This document shows positions 10,750-21,600 of a stretch of DNA of 64,000 nt, in pieces. The stretch covers positions 20,605,383-20,669,382 of the forward strand of contig NC_135252.1 of assembly GCF_964204865.1 (NCBI RefSeq), given 5' to 3'. The notes below the pieces were generated by a model. That model saw nothing but the letters and a program-made list of their open reading frames with translations, was not told the DNA's origin and searched no databases. The position numbers were made by a program, and so were the translations under genes. This DNA comes from Styela clava (taxonomy: Eukaryota; Chordata; Ascidiacea; Stolidobranchia; Styelidae). Every line of letters starts with the position of its first letter. Positions within the stretch are counted from its first letter, which is position 1.

Positions 10750-13001
10750 GTTCAAATCTTAATCACTCACCAAATGAATTGGAGAACGCTGAAAATATCA
10801 CAAAAAATTTTGAGCGATTCTTGAAAAAACATTTGGAAAAGAAAAACAGAGGTGAGAGATTGTTCCATTAAAAATGTATAAAGGGTAAAATACAATTTGT
10901 AAAAAAGTTTCTCTCTTCGAACGAGACTGTGCCACTAATGTGTGAAAAAAACATCCTTTATGCAATTTTTTTTTTCGAAAATTTCATAACTTGGATATTA
11001 TTTGAACATTATGCAACCAAAGTGTGGAACTACAGCTATAACAGCTGTAAATAATACTATTCTACGTACAGTGATACCATGAGTATGGAACTTTTTGTTT
11101 GAAGCCTTGTTCAGCGCGAATCCGTTGCACTTTTTGTTATTTTCCTAGAAGTACTTGATGCACAATTTCCGGTTTTGAAAATTGCTGTCGTTGTTCTGTC
11201 TATCGTGGCTGCAATGGTGACGTACCATAGTATGAAAATCGCAAAAGATTTTGACCGAAAATTCGAAGAACTGCAGAATGGTATAAATATAAACATTCCA
11301 ATAGAAATTAAATATTAGGACCGAAATATTAAGTGTATTGCCCATTCAGTTTAGCGTTTGGATTGACTATTTTTTACATCGTAAGTTGAAGATCTTGAGT
11401 TTAAACCTCATGCCTTCCGTGAACCGGGGCAGTCGGACAAGTAAGCGTTCGGCCCTTCCACAAATGGTATTTTGCCACGTATCAGTGGATGCTTATCCAG
11501 AGAGAAGTTTTGGAATGTTTCAAAAATATATCCATACTTTTACAGCACACATTCATATCCCTTGCATATTTTAATCATTTAATTTTTTGAGCAGAACATA
11601 CAGTCATGAGGACAAAAATTGAGGTAGATCGGGAAAATATGAAAAACTCTGTTCAGTCAGGGGATGATAAGCTTGTGAGTTTTTGATTAACGATAATTGA
11701 ATCTGAAATCCGCCGCGGTATCAATTAATTTTTCAGAGTTGATCAATTTGAAGTGCAAAAACTTGACTGTCTAATAGCAAAACTCTCTCTTCCTCAGATG
11801 AAAGTTATCGAGTCGCAAAATGAAAAAATTCTCAAGTTGTCTGGATGGTTTAAAGCCAGTAATAATCTATTTTATAAACGGTTTTCCGAGAAAGTCGATT
11901 ACCTTACTGCTAGAAAGCGCTGCAAACAACTGGGTGCTCAGTTAATTTCCACCGGCTTCCGAGATCCTGATGTTAGAAGGTAATTAAAGTTCTTCTATAA
12001 TTATTAATGTTTTTTGAGTTGAATGTTCTTAGTTTTGGGTGAAAATGGTATATTGTAAAAATTTAAAAAAAACAACTCAGTGACGAAAAATAATATATTT
12101 TTATTCTCTCATATTATGGATGTATAAATTATGCCTCGGCGGTGTGGCGCGTCGGGCTAGGAATACGCTGACCACCGCACCTCTGATTATCCCGCGTGAG
12201 TCCGCAGGTCCGAATCCCGTGAATGTAATAATGTACGAGAAGATTGCTGATCGCTCTAGGTAGCTACAGGCTGGGTACTGCTTTCCCCACCATCGCGCTC
12301 ATACATCTGCATAGAAATGCATGCAAATAACAGACTAACTAATTACATACCGAGCTCGGCTCTTTTATGGTGATCAGTAATGTACCAGATCACAGTGTAG
12401 TACCGATGTAGTAATATATATTATTTTACATATGTCCTCTAAACTCTATCATAATCCTGCTGTGATAAGTTTTGAATCATGGACCTAAATCATCACCTTT
12501 TTATATTATATTGTTGCATCAATTTTGATAATTTGATTACACAATGTATAAATTGGGTATTCTACCTCTATAGATATTGCGTTTTAACGTCTTCAATTGT
12601 TTGTGTGGAAATAAAATCTTTCCTACCCGACACGAACTAGTAACCGGGCGAGGGGCCGTGGTTTATCATATGATTAAGCCGTCTTATCGGCTTTCTTTTC
12701 CCCGGGATAAATATCCTAAATCTTATCCAGAGAAATTCTTCCGGAAATCTGTATTGCGAAGACTCGCATATGGATCGGGCTTGATGACATTCAACGAGAA
12801 GAAATTTTTATTTGGTCAGATGGTACTGTCCTGGCGGATATAAAAAGTATACCATGGAGAAAGGGTGAACCAAATAACTATAAAGGAATGGAGGATTGTG
12901 GTGAATATCTTTGCGGAACATCAAATAGCGGAGCAAACGACGGCCCTTGTTCTCCACATCTCGCCTACGCTTGTGAAAAAGCATTCTCTCGTGAATTGTA
13001 A
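10750..13001 (+). CDS. Type II transmembrane C-type lectin 1 (5' exon missing)
   Basis: Exons found are 10750-10851, 11149-11280, 11595-11674, 11798-11979 and 12731-13001, with junction phases 1, 1, 0 and 2, identical to lectin gene 2. The first encodes a charged cytoplasmic stretch (SNLNHSPNELENAENITKNF). The second carries a membrane span, LKIAVVVLSIVAAMV, followed by a charged helix. The third is a short neck ending SVQSGDDKL. The last two form the C-type lectin domain, with ARKRC, WIGL, GEPNN and a closing YACEK. EPN is the family's mannose-type calcium-site motif; the usual WND reads AND. One extra cysteine pair (EIC, YLC) is present. It is probably a surface carbohydrate receptor; the ligand is unknown. 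The start codon was not located. The last exon's acceptor abuts a SINE tail. Confidence 0.8.
12133..12415 (+). mobile_element. tRNA-derived SINE in a lectin intron
   Basis: A tRNA-like head carries an A-box-like stretch (tggcgcgtcgggctagg) and a B box (ggtccgaatccc), followed by an unrelated body to about 12415. It lies in the last intron of lectin gene 1. The head matches the other SINE copies; the body differs, suggesting a different subfamily. Confidence 0.7.
12625..12730 (+). mobile_element. SINE 3' body fused to the last-exon acceptor
   Basis: The sequence matches the 3' body and tail of the SINE family ('gattaagccgtcttatcggc', then ccccgggataaatat). Its tail region 'cctaaatcttatccag' ends exactly at the acceptor of the last lectin exon (12731). 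The paralogue's acceptor at 23271 has no SINE. Confidence 0.75.
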
Positions 13002-13863
13002 TGATAAATATTGTAAAAAAAATGTTGTCCAAGAACTTTGCTTATAAGTTTTTAATTCAATTCCATTCTTTTTTTGAGTAATCGAAAATGTGAGAATACG
13101 ATAAGGAAAAATTATATTCAAAATGAGGAGGAAAGCAATAAGATCTTTCAATTATATGGCCCTCAATTATCGTTTAATTAGAGTGAGCCAGAGTATATTT
13201 CTGCAGGTCGATATTTCAAGTGGATCTATAATGCATCCTTTCCAACTATCTTCTTTTGATTCTAAAATCTTCTATTTGGTTTTACTTGTCTCTCTAGTTT
13301 GTTTAATTAGACTTTAGATTTTTATTTAATTTTTACTGAAATAAATTTTGAATCAAAATAAAATACTCTTCTACTTTAACTGCGCAAAATACAGACATTA
13401 AGCAACATTTTTACGAATTTAAAGTGAACGGAAAAAGATTTTGACAAGTCTAAATCTAAAAATTATCAATAAACCAATTGTATTTGGTCACTCTGACATA
13501 AAACAAAACAACAAACAGACAAACAAAAAGACCTGGAGGATGAGCATAAAGGACAAAGTTTTAAAACGTACAAGTACGTGCCTGACCACCAAAAACAGTG
13601 AGGTGAAAAAATTATCTTAAGATAAACTGGAATAAAAATAACAAGAAAAATTCAGATGTAATGTAGAGATCCTCCATTTTTACCTATTTCCTTAGGTTCA
13701 ATATATTTTGAACTCTGTATCAGAACAAGATAATGAAAAATCTGAAAGTCACAAGCACATGGTGGTGTTGGGAAACTTTAAGAAGAATTACATTTACTCA
13801 AAAGTCATCGCATGTATTATTACATTGAATTTTATAAGGCTGGTAACTTTTAATTACAACCAA

Positions 13864-13913
13864 CAATGAGAAAGAGAGAGAGAGAGAGAGAAAGATAGAG
13901 AGAGAGAGAGAGA
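13864..13913. repeat. (GA)n microsatellite
   Basis: An imperfect run of GA dinucleotides with a few AA and TA interruptions, in the intergenic region between the lectin genes. Confidence 0.95.
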
Positions 13914-15060
13914 TTGATTTGTCAATCAAAGCAAATAAAAATATAAAAGCATGACGGTAAAATTACTGTAACGGTGGTGCAAAAAAGTTCAAGAACCACT
14001 GCGTTAGACGACCACAGCAAATAGGTTAAGTGTTTCCGTAGCTGACGAGTTATATTTGGCATCTCGGAACTTATGTATTAAATTTATGTAGAGGGTGTCA
14101 TGTTAACGCATTTCACGAAATCACATACATTACATACATTTCTGAATTGAGGGAACCTGTTAATAGTGAGTTCGATACAAAATTAGATTCTTTTGGGGAA
14201 AGACCCCGCCACCAATGCAACAATGTCAGATTTGAGAAAAACACCGTCCGCCACGTTTCAAAATAAAAAAAAATAGTAATTATCACATTAAGGTGGAATG
14301 AGAGGATTATAAATTAGCGGTATAAAAAAAATATCTCATTCACCCCTGATACCTACATATCACTCATATAAACTGTAGTTAAGTCATAAACAAACGATCA
14401 ATATATATTCAATAGATCGCGGTTAGATGTTTGATTGGCGTCTTGATTTTAACTAAATCTAACTCCGAACCATTCGAAAAATCAAATCCGGCTTTGACTG
14501 GCAATTCCGGATTGATCGAATTTAGACTCCGAGTTTTTACTTTGGAATAAAATTTTGTGAATGCAAACACGGTGATAGATCCTTTTCTGTTCAGTGGATG
14601 TTTCAAGATATTCAAGCATGGTTGTAAACATTGCCTCGTTTTCGCGGTTTTGCTTGTTCTTTGTAAGTTTTCGGTTGTGTTTCCAAAACTTAGTTGTAAA
14701 CGAAGTATTTTAATTGTCATTATGTCACCCGATAAGCTTTAGTTTAGTTGCAATGACCAAAGGTTAGTACCGGGAAAGCTGCGATAGACCAAGTTAAAAT
14801 TAGCTATTAGTGCGTGTCAGTGTCACGTGGTTTTTTATTCTAATTATCTAATAGAAAATAATGGTTTGGCGCATATAAATCAGTTTGTGAGTGTCGACTC
14901 TCCAAAACATTCGCAAAATAAGCATCCAAAATTTTGCTATATAGTGAAGCATAGGAAGAATTCCTTGGGGCAAGGGTCGGGGAAAGGTCCATTGAATAAA
15001 ACAGCTGTTGCCAACCTTATTTGAAAATTGTTTTCTCTTGTTTGTTTTGGATCTCCTTAT

Positions 15061-15078
15061 ACCCCCCCCCCCCCCCCA
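15061..15078. repeat. Poly-C tract
   Basis: A run of about 17 cytosines after 'tta'. Such tracts are prone to length errors in assembly. Confidence 0.9.
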
Positions 15079-15668
15079 CTATGCATTGAAAATATGTTTC
15101 CGTTATTTTGTCAAGCTTTAATGAATTCCCTTCCTAGTGTTACGCGCAAGTCTCATTCTGGTTTTTGCGTAGTTCTGAAGTTCGAATAGTTAAAAATGAG
15201 TCTATAAATATATTCTACAATAGTAAAATCAAACTAAAAATGTTAGTAAAACTACACAAACTACAAAGTAATATCACCTCCCCAAAACCACAAATTTCTT
15301 TCGCACATGGGGAGAAATTGCTTTCTGGTTATGGAACGCTGAATTAGAATTTTCGACCCGTCTCCCAACCCTGTGATAATTTGAAATAAATATATGGCCC
15401 GATTCCACAACGAGCGAGAACAGCCAGACGAAGCCCCGAGGCAATCAAGCGTTCGGGCGTTCATGCAAAACGAAAGTGCGCATTCACGGTGTCTTAATCT
15501 GAAATATGTTATCTTATAACAGCGTTCGATGTCGCTTCAATGCCGCTGTGCAGCTTTATTTAAAGGTTTTTATATGTTGTCGTCGTAAATTTATATTTCT
15601 TCAGACAGAGATTAGTTAGATTGAATTAATCGTAGACGAACTTGAAATATATCTAGGTGTAACTCGAC

Positions 15669-18600
15669 ATGGGATCCAGAGTGCAAGAACATGAAAGAAG
15701 TGTCGATGAAAAGTTATCAATGTACAAAGGTAAGGCCGGTACCGGCCTTATAGGTTAGGGGTTTAAGGTCTTCGTTGGCAAAATATAGGGTGTCCCAAAA
15801 TAAATGAAACCCATTAATTCGATTACCATTTATTACTAAAACAAGAGACGTTAAAAATGTTAACTTTTTGTGTGGGCTCATATAATAACAATTGAGTACT
15901 GAGAGTTTGGGGCCTTTAACTTTAGATTTCAAGGTTTATTTAAATACATGATCCAAATGACCATCATTCCGTCTCAGACATACTTGAAGCCGTCGAGCAA
16001 AATTATCAATCACTCTGGCACATTCTTCTCTTTTTATTGCACTAATGTTGTGCGTGATGGCCAATTTCAATTCAACAATAGTTTTGGGATTATTCTGATA
16101 AACTGTGTCTTTTAGCAACTCACACAGGTAGAAATTTGGTCTCAAGTCAGGCGAATGTGGCGACCATTCTGTATCACACCGCCTGCTAATCAAACGATCA
16201 GAGAATCGTTGGTCAATCCACTCTAATATGATATTTTCATACCATTGGGGTTTTAGAATAATAATTGTTATCTATAACTGTCATATAATCTGAAAAATAG
16301 AAACTATAGTTCAAGTATGTTCACATTCCTGAATATTATTTCAGTTTATTATAATAAATTACTGAAAATTTGTAGTTTTAAAATTGGGATGGTTCAATAT
16401 TTTACAGGTTCCAATCGAGATAACTCACAGGAAAATATCGAAAACGTCGAAAATATTGCAAAAATTGTCGAACGGGTCGTCAAAAAACGCTCAGAAAATA
16501 AATACAAAGGTAAGAGAGATCGTTTCATTAAAATTTATAAAGGTTAAAGTTATAAATTGCAAACAAGTAACTGATAAAAGAATTTACGCGATGTTTTCCG
16601 GGCTTTTATTTGCGCTCCAAAAGTATTCGTACCAAGATGACGCACAACCTGAACCATAACCGGGTACACATGATATGTTCAGGTTGTGCGCCATCTTTGT
16701 ACGATACGAGCACCCTTCTATTTCAGGCCAGCCACCGGTATGTAAAAAGATATGGCTTATAAAAAAATCCGCAATATCTACGGATTTGGCATCGGTTAGG
16801 CAACTTACCACATATACCAGTGGTTCCCAACCACCGTGCCACGGCACATTAGTGTGCCACGTAATGATTATTGGTGTGCCGCGGAGAGATTTCATTTTTG
16901 AATTTATTTCAAGTGATTCCAATTTCAAATAGACAGTTGAAAGTTAGCATATCGACTTACAGGCGTGTATTTTAATTTGAAATTTGGAAAGAAGATGGGA
17001 GTAAACTTAGATTCTCAAGTATTTAGTCATACTGTAAGCCAAGAACTGAAAACTTTTTCACCCCGGGTGACGCCGTGAAGCTTCTCTGTTGATTTACATT
17101 ATATGAATTAAATTAACTCTGTCGCTAAAATTTAGTTCCCAGCTATTCATCATTATTATTCTATACCTGTTATTAAATAAATGAATAAAATTCGCCTTAT
17201 CTGATCTTTTTTGTTTTTTATTTATTGTTATTAATTTATAGCAAAATGGCTTTGTGAGTAGAAAATATTCATGTTTTGTGGTGGGTTTACAGCAAATATT
17301 TAAAGAGCTCAATAGTTTGCTGCTATATAAAAAAAAACACTGGGAACCACTGACATATACCCTTGATGCGGTGAGGAATTATGGGGTTTGAAATTTTTCG
17401 TTTGCTTCGCGTGTGCTAGCTGTTAGGGAACTGTAACGTCATAGGCATGGATAATATTGGAATCGGGTATAGGCTTTGCAACGTAAAGGGGTTGTAATTA
17501 CTTAGGTACGCACGTACAAGATAAAATTGAATCAAAAACTCGATTCCCGGATTGCACACCATTCAAAATTGGCACTTCTCCGCGGGCCACATAATTTGTC
17601 CTTATGGGCCTCATTTGGCCCGCGCGAAGCAGGTTGCACACACCCTGCTTTATTAACAAGTTGGCCATAATTATTCAAAACGAAATCGTGGGCGTTCAAC
17701 TTTGCAGACAAAATTAAGCGTGTGTTACCTAATGCTACTTTCGAACTCTTTGCTGTTCCTTGGCTGATTCAATTTCTTGAATTCAAACAAATGCAGTTCA
17801 CATATGGTCAACTACGTCATGCCCTGGTCAGTTTGAATATTCTACACTTGTATCCATTGTTTCCACTTCTGTATTAGTAGCCTAATACAAACGGACAAGA
17901 ATTAATATATTAGAAAGCAACAACTAAACAAACCGTCTCATACTATTTGTTATTTACACAGATGTACGTGGTGGAAAATATTGGGGTTTGAAAATTGCTG
18001 TCGTTGTTCTGACTATCGTGACTGCAATGACGATGTACCAAGGTATGAAAATTGCAAACGATTTTGAAATCTATAAAACGGATTGTGACAAAAGACTGGA
18101 AAAACTCCAAAAAGGTATAAATGTAAATACATGAGCACTTAAATATTAAAACTAAAACATGAAGCGTACACATTATAGTTCAATCGTTTTAGAGTTCAAT
18201 TTGACCATGTTTACTATATGTTAATTTGACACGCCTTCTCTATTGGTGATTGCTAGAAAAAACAGAAAATTTGTGAAGCAGCTAATTATTTTCACAAACA
18301 GCAACTTTTACAAATCGTCACGCTAATAACGGAATTGCGTAAGTAATTTTTGGCGATTTTGATTTTTTATAAAATAGGTATTTATGTAATGCTGCGCACC
18401 TGTCTGTTAACTCAGATTTAATTTTAGGAATTCCGAAACCCATAAAAATGGAGATTTAGTACGACATGTACATTTGTGCAATTGTTTCGTCATAATGAAT
18501 CATCATTGTTACCGCAGGATTATTGTGACATCACAAAGGCAAAATAACCTCGGCGAGGTATTTTCGAGTTTTTCCATCTCGGATTCTAGCTTAGCGCGTA

Positions 18601-21600
18601 TTACTTCGAATTTATACTACAGTATAGGAAGACGTGCACTTGTGATATTCACTGTCCAAATCCAATTCACCTTGGTTGGCTTTTATATTGGGTGCATTGC
18701 TGTTTTATTACTTATAGATCTTTATTACTTATCGATCTTTAGATCGGTAAGTATGTTGATAGGTATTTGTCTGTTTGTCTGTTAGATGCACGCGATATCT
18801 CACGATGGCGTGGTTGAATCTGCTCCAAATTTTGCATGTGCATTCATTATATCTCATACCAGTAGCCTATTGCTTTTGGATGAATTATGTCTTATAATTA
18901 GCGAGTTATTAATTAATTAGTGATGAAGAGATCTGGATTTTTACAAAGCGAGAGATTTTCGAGACGCGCTGAATGTGTGTGTGCGTGTCCGATGCGCAAG
19001 TTTTCACGCTAGTGAGTCAGAGCGAAGGATACACACCGCTAGATCGTATCTCGTGATTAATCTTTAAGCATTGTCCATATCTCTCTTGTAGTGGCGGCGC
19101 GTCAATAGGGCCGAAAAAAATTCGAAAAATATTCGAAAAATACCTCAATATCGGTTGCACAGACTGTCTACACTAGCCATATTCTCCCGACATGGTTCAT
19201 TTTTCGCTCGCAAAGCCTTCGCCGAACGTCGACAGGGCGACGCCGATTTTGCCCCGGTTGCTCATTGTGTATCGTATTCTCTCTTTTATCTTCCACTCGC
19301 CGCGTTTGTCTCGTTTGTTTTCTGTTTCTTTTACTAAATCATCGGGGCCGATCGGGGCTAGCCCCGAAATTATGACGACACAATGCCGACGTTTCTTACA
19401 ACAACGTGTTGACATATTCACGCATTCCTTCTCGTTCGTTGGTTGCTTGAAGAGTTGATAGTTTCCTCGCCTTCGTTTTTGTCGCTTGTTTCGCTATTTG
19501 AATCAGTTAGAGACCTTTAGTCCATTTGCTTTCGATTTTCCACATTCCTTTTGAGCTCCTCACTTCTTTCCGGCTTCGCATTTCTTAGCCTTAGACCTCA
19601 TAATGAATAAGGTTGATGCACTACTTCGCACTCCGTTTTCGCAGCTGCCGCTGGAACAAAAATTAGAGGTACAACGTCTTGGGCCTTATCAACCAAAAAA
19701 TTGTTCACTGGAACAATCCCATGACGAAGGAAAGCGTCGGCGTACATTCTGCGCAGAAACTTGGTATAAAAAACACGAATGGTTGTGTTACAGCGAGGAC
19801 AAAAATGCACTTTTTTGTTTTATTGCCTACTTTTTGCTACCGCCCTTGACTCACGTTGGTGTAAATTTGGTTTTAGAGATCTTAAACATCTTTCCGAGCG
19901 TGCCAGGGATCATCAATCTTCTATGGAGCATCTGGACAATGCAGTAAAATACCGAACATTCGGAAATGTTAATATTGCAGCACAGTTGGATGAAGGACGC
20001 GCGGTTTCTATTCGTCGGCACAACCAAAACGTCGAGAAAAACCGCCATGTTCTCGGTGATTGATAGATGTTTTGAAGTTCATTGGTTGTCACGAGCTGTC
20101 CCTCCGTGGGCACGATGAACGGGCTGGCTCTTCTAATAGAGGGGTATTTTTGGATATGGTGGAATACACCGCATCCCTAGATACAGTATTGAGAGATCAT
20201 CTCGATGCCGCAACTGTTTCGAAAGGGACATCTAAGGATATCCAAAATGATTTGCTCGACTCAATGTATAAAATTTATTTACAACATTTGGCTCTGGAAA
20301 TTGAGAATTGCCAGTTCCTTTCGATTCAGTCTGACGAGACAACTGACATCACGTGCGTTTCCCAACTGGCTGTGATTTTTCGGTTTGTGAAAGATGGTAA
20401 ACCTACCGAGAGATTTCACAGCTTTGTACCAATCGTTGATCGCACGGTTTGCGGGATATCGGCTGTACTGAAAGAAGTGTTACAGCCTTACAACGCGAAG
20501 TCAAAATTGATAGCTCAAACTTATGACGGCGCGGCAGTCATGAGTGGGTCGAAACATGGTGTTCAAGTTTATATAAAAGAAGATTTTCCTCATGCGCATT
20601 TTTTACATTGTTATGCACACCAATTTAACCTCGTTATTAAAAATATGTGTCTTGATACCCCTCTCGTCCGTATATTTTTTGCAAATGTTTCGGGGTTTTC
20701 TTCATTTTTTTCCGTTTCGCCGAAGCGCTCTGACCTCCTTCGCCAGATATGTAGCCGCCGTCTCTCAGCTTGTGCACCAACACGTTGGAACTTCCAATCA
20801 CGCGTGGTGCAGGGCGTGTCCGAAATTAGGTCTGAGCTCATTGAGTGTTTCAATGGCATTCAGAGCTCTCCGGTTTGGGACGAACGCTCTGTGAGGGAGG
20901 CGGCATGTCTAAAGCGTCTGCTAGAAGATGGTGAGTTTTCATTTTTTCTCGCTTTTTTCTCCACAATATTCTATCACGTGGATGTATTATACGGCGCATT
21001 GCAGTCAAGGCTAATGGATGGAGCGTCTGTGCAGTCGTGTATTTCAGACTTCGGCGATGCTGTATCTCGTATCCGGGAAACAATAAAATACGACGACACA
21101 TGGAGTGCTTCTTTACGCCGCGGGCAAACAACGCAGCGTTTGATTTTGTCTGCAAAGGAATGCTGTGACATTCTGGTGAATCCAATAGGCGATCGTCTGC
21201 GCATTGAACACCTTGACGCGTTCTCTTTGATGAACCCCAAAAATTTTTCAAAATTTGCACGTCAATTTCCCATCCATTTGTTGGCTACTGTCTCCAAATT
21301 TTACCCCATGATAAACGTGGGCAAATTGGAAAATGAATTGCGATGTATATACACCAATCAAACTTTTTTGAACATCATCATCCTTGGCTGTTTTATCCAT
21401 TCACAGAGACGTTATTTCTGGGATGCATGACTTTAATCAGCGCGTTATTGAGCATTTTGCTTCCAAGAAACCGCGGCGTGTTGCATATATGTTCAAGCAG
21501 TAGAAGTCTAGCAGCATATATATCTATGAGTGAGCGACGCATGTCCTTATCTTTGCATTACCTTTCCTTTCTTCATAGTAACGTTTCAAACCTTATTTTA

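Larger units (their letters stand above)
13002..15668. other. Intergenic between the two lectin genes
   Basis: No gene is supported. Segments at about 13180-13780 are homologous to about 24283-24920 downstream of lectin gene 2, for example 'gtgagccagagtatat' and 'gtatcagaacaagata', so the duplication unit included the 3' flank. The rest is simple repeats and AT-rich DNA. Confidence 0.55.

Noticed and set aside
15936-16193. A functional mariner element
   Set aside because: Only the C-terminal third of the transposase is present and no second terminal repeat was found.
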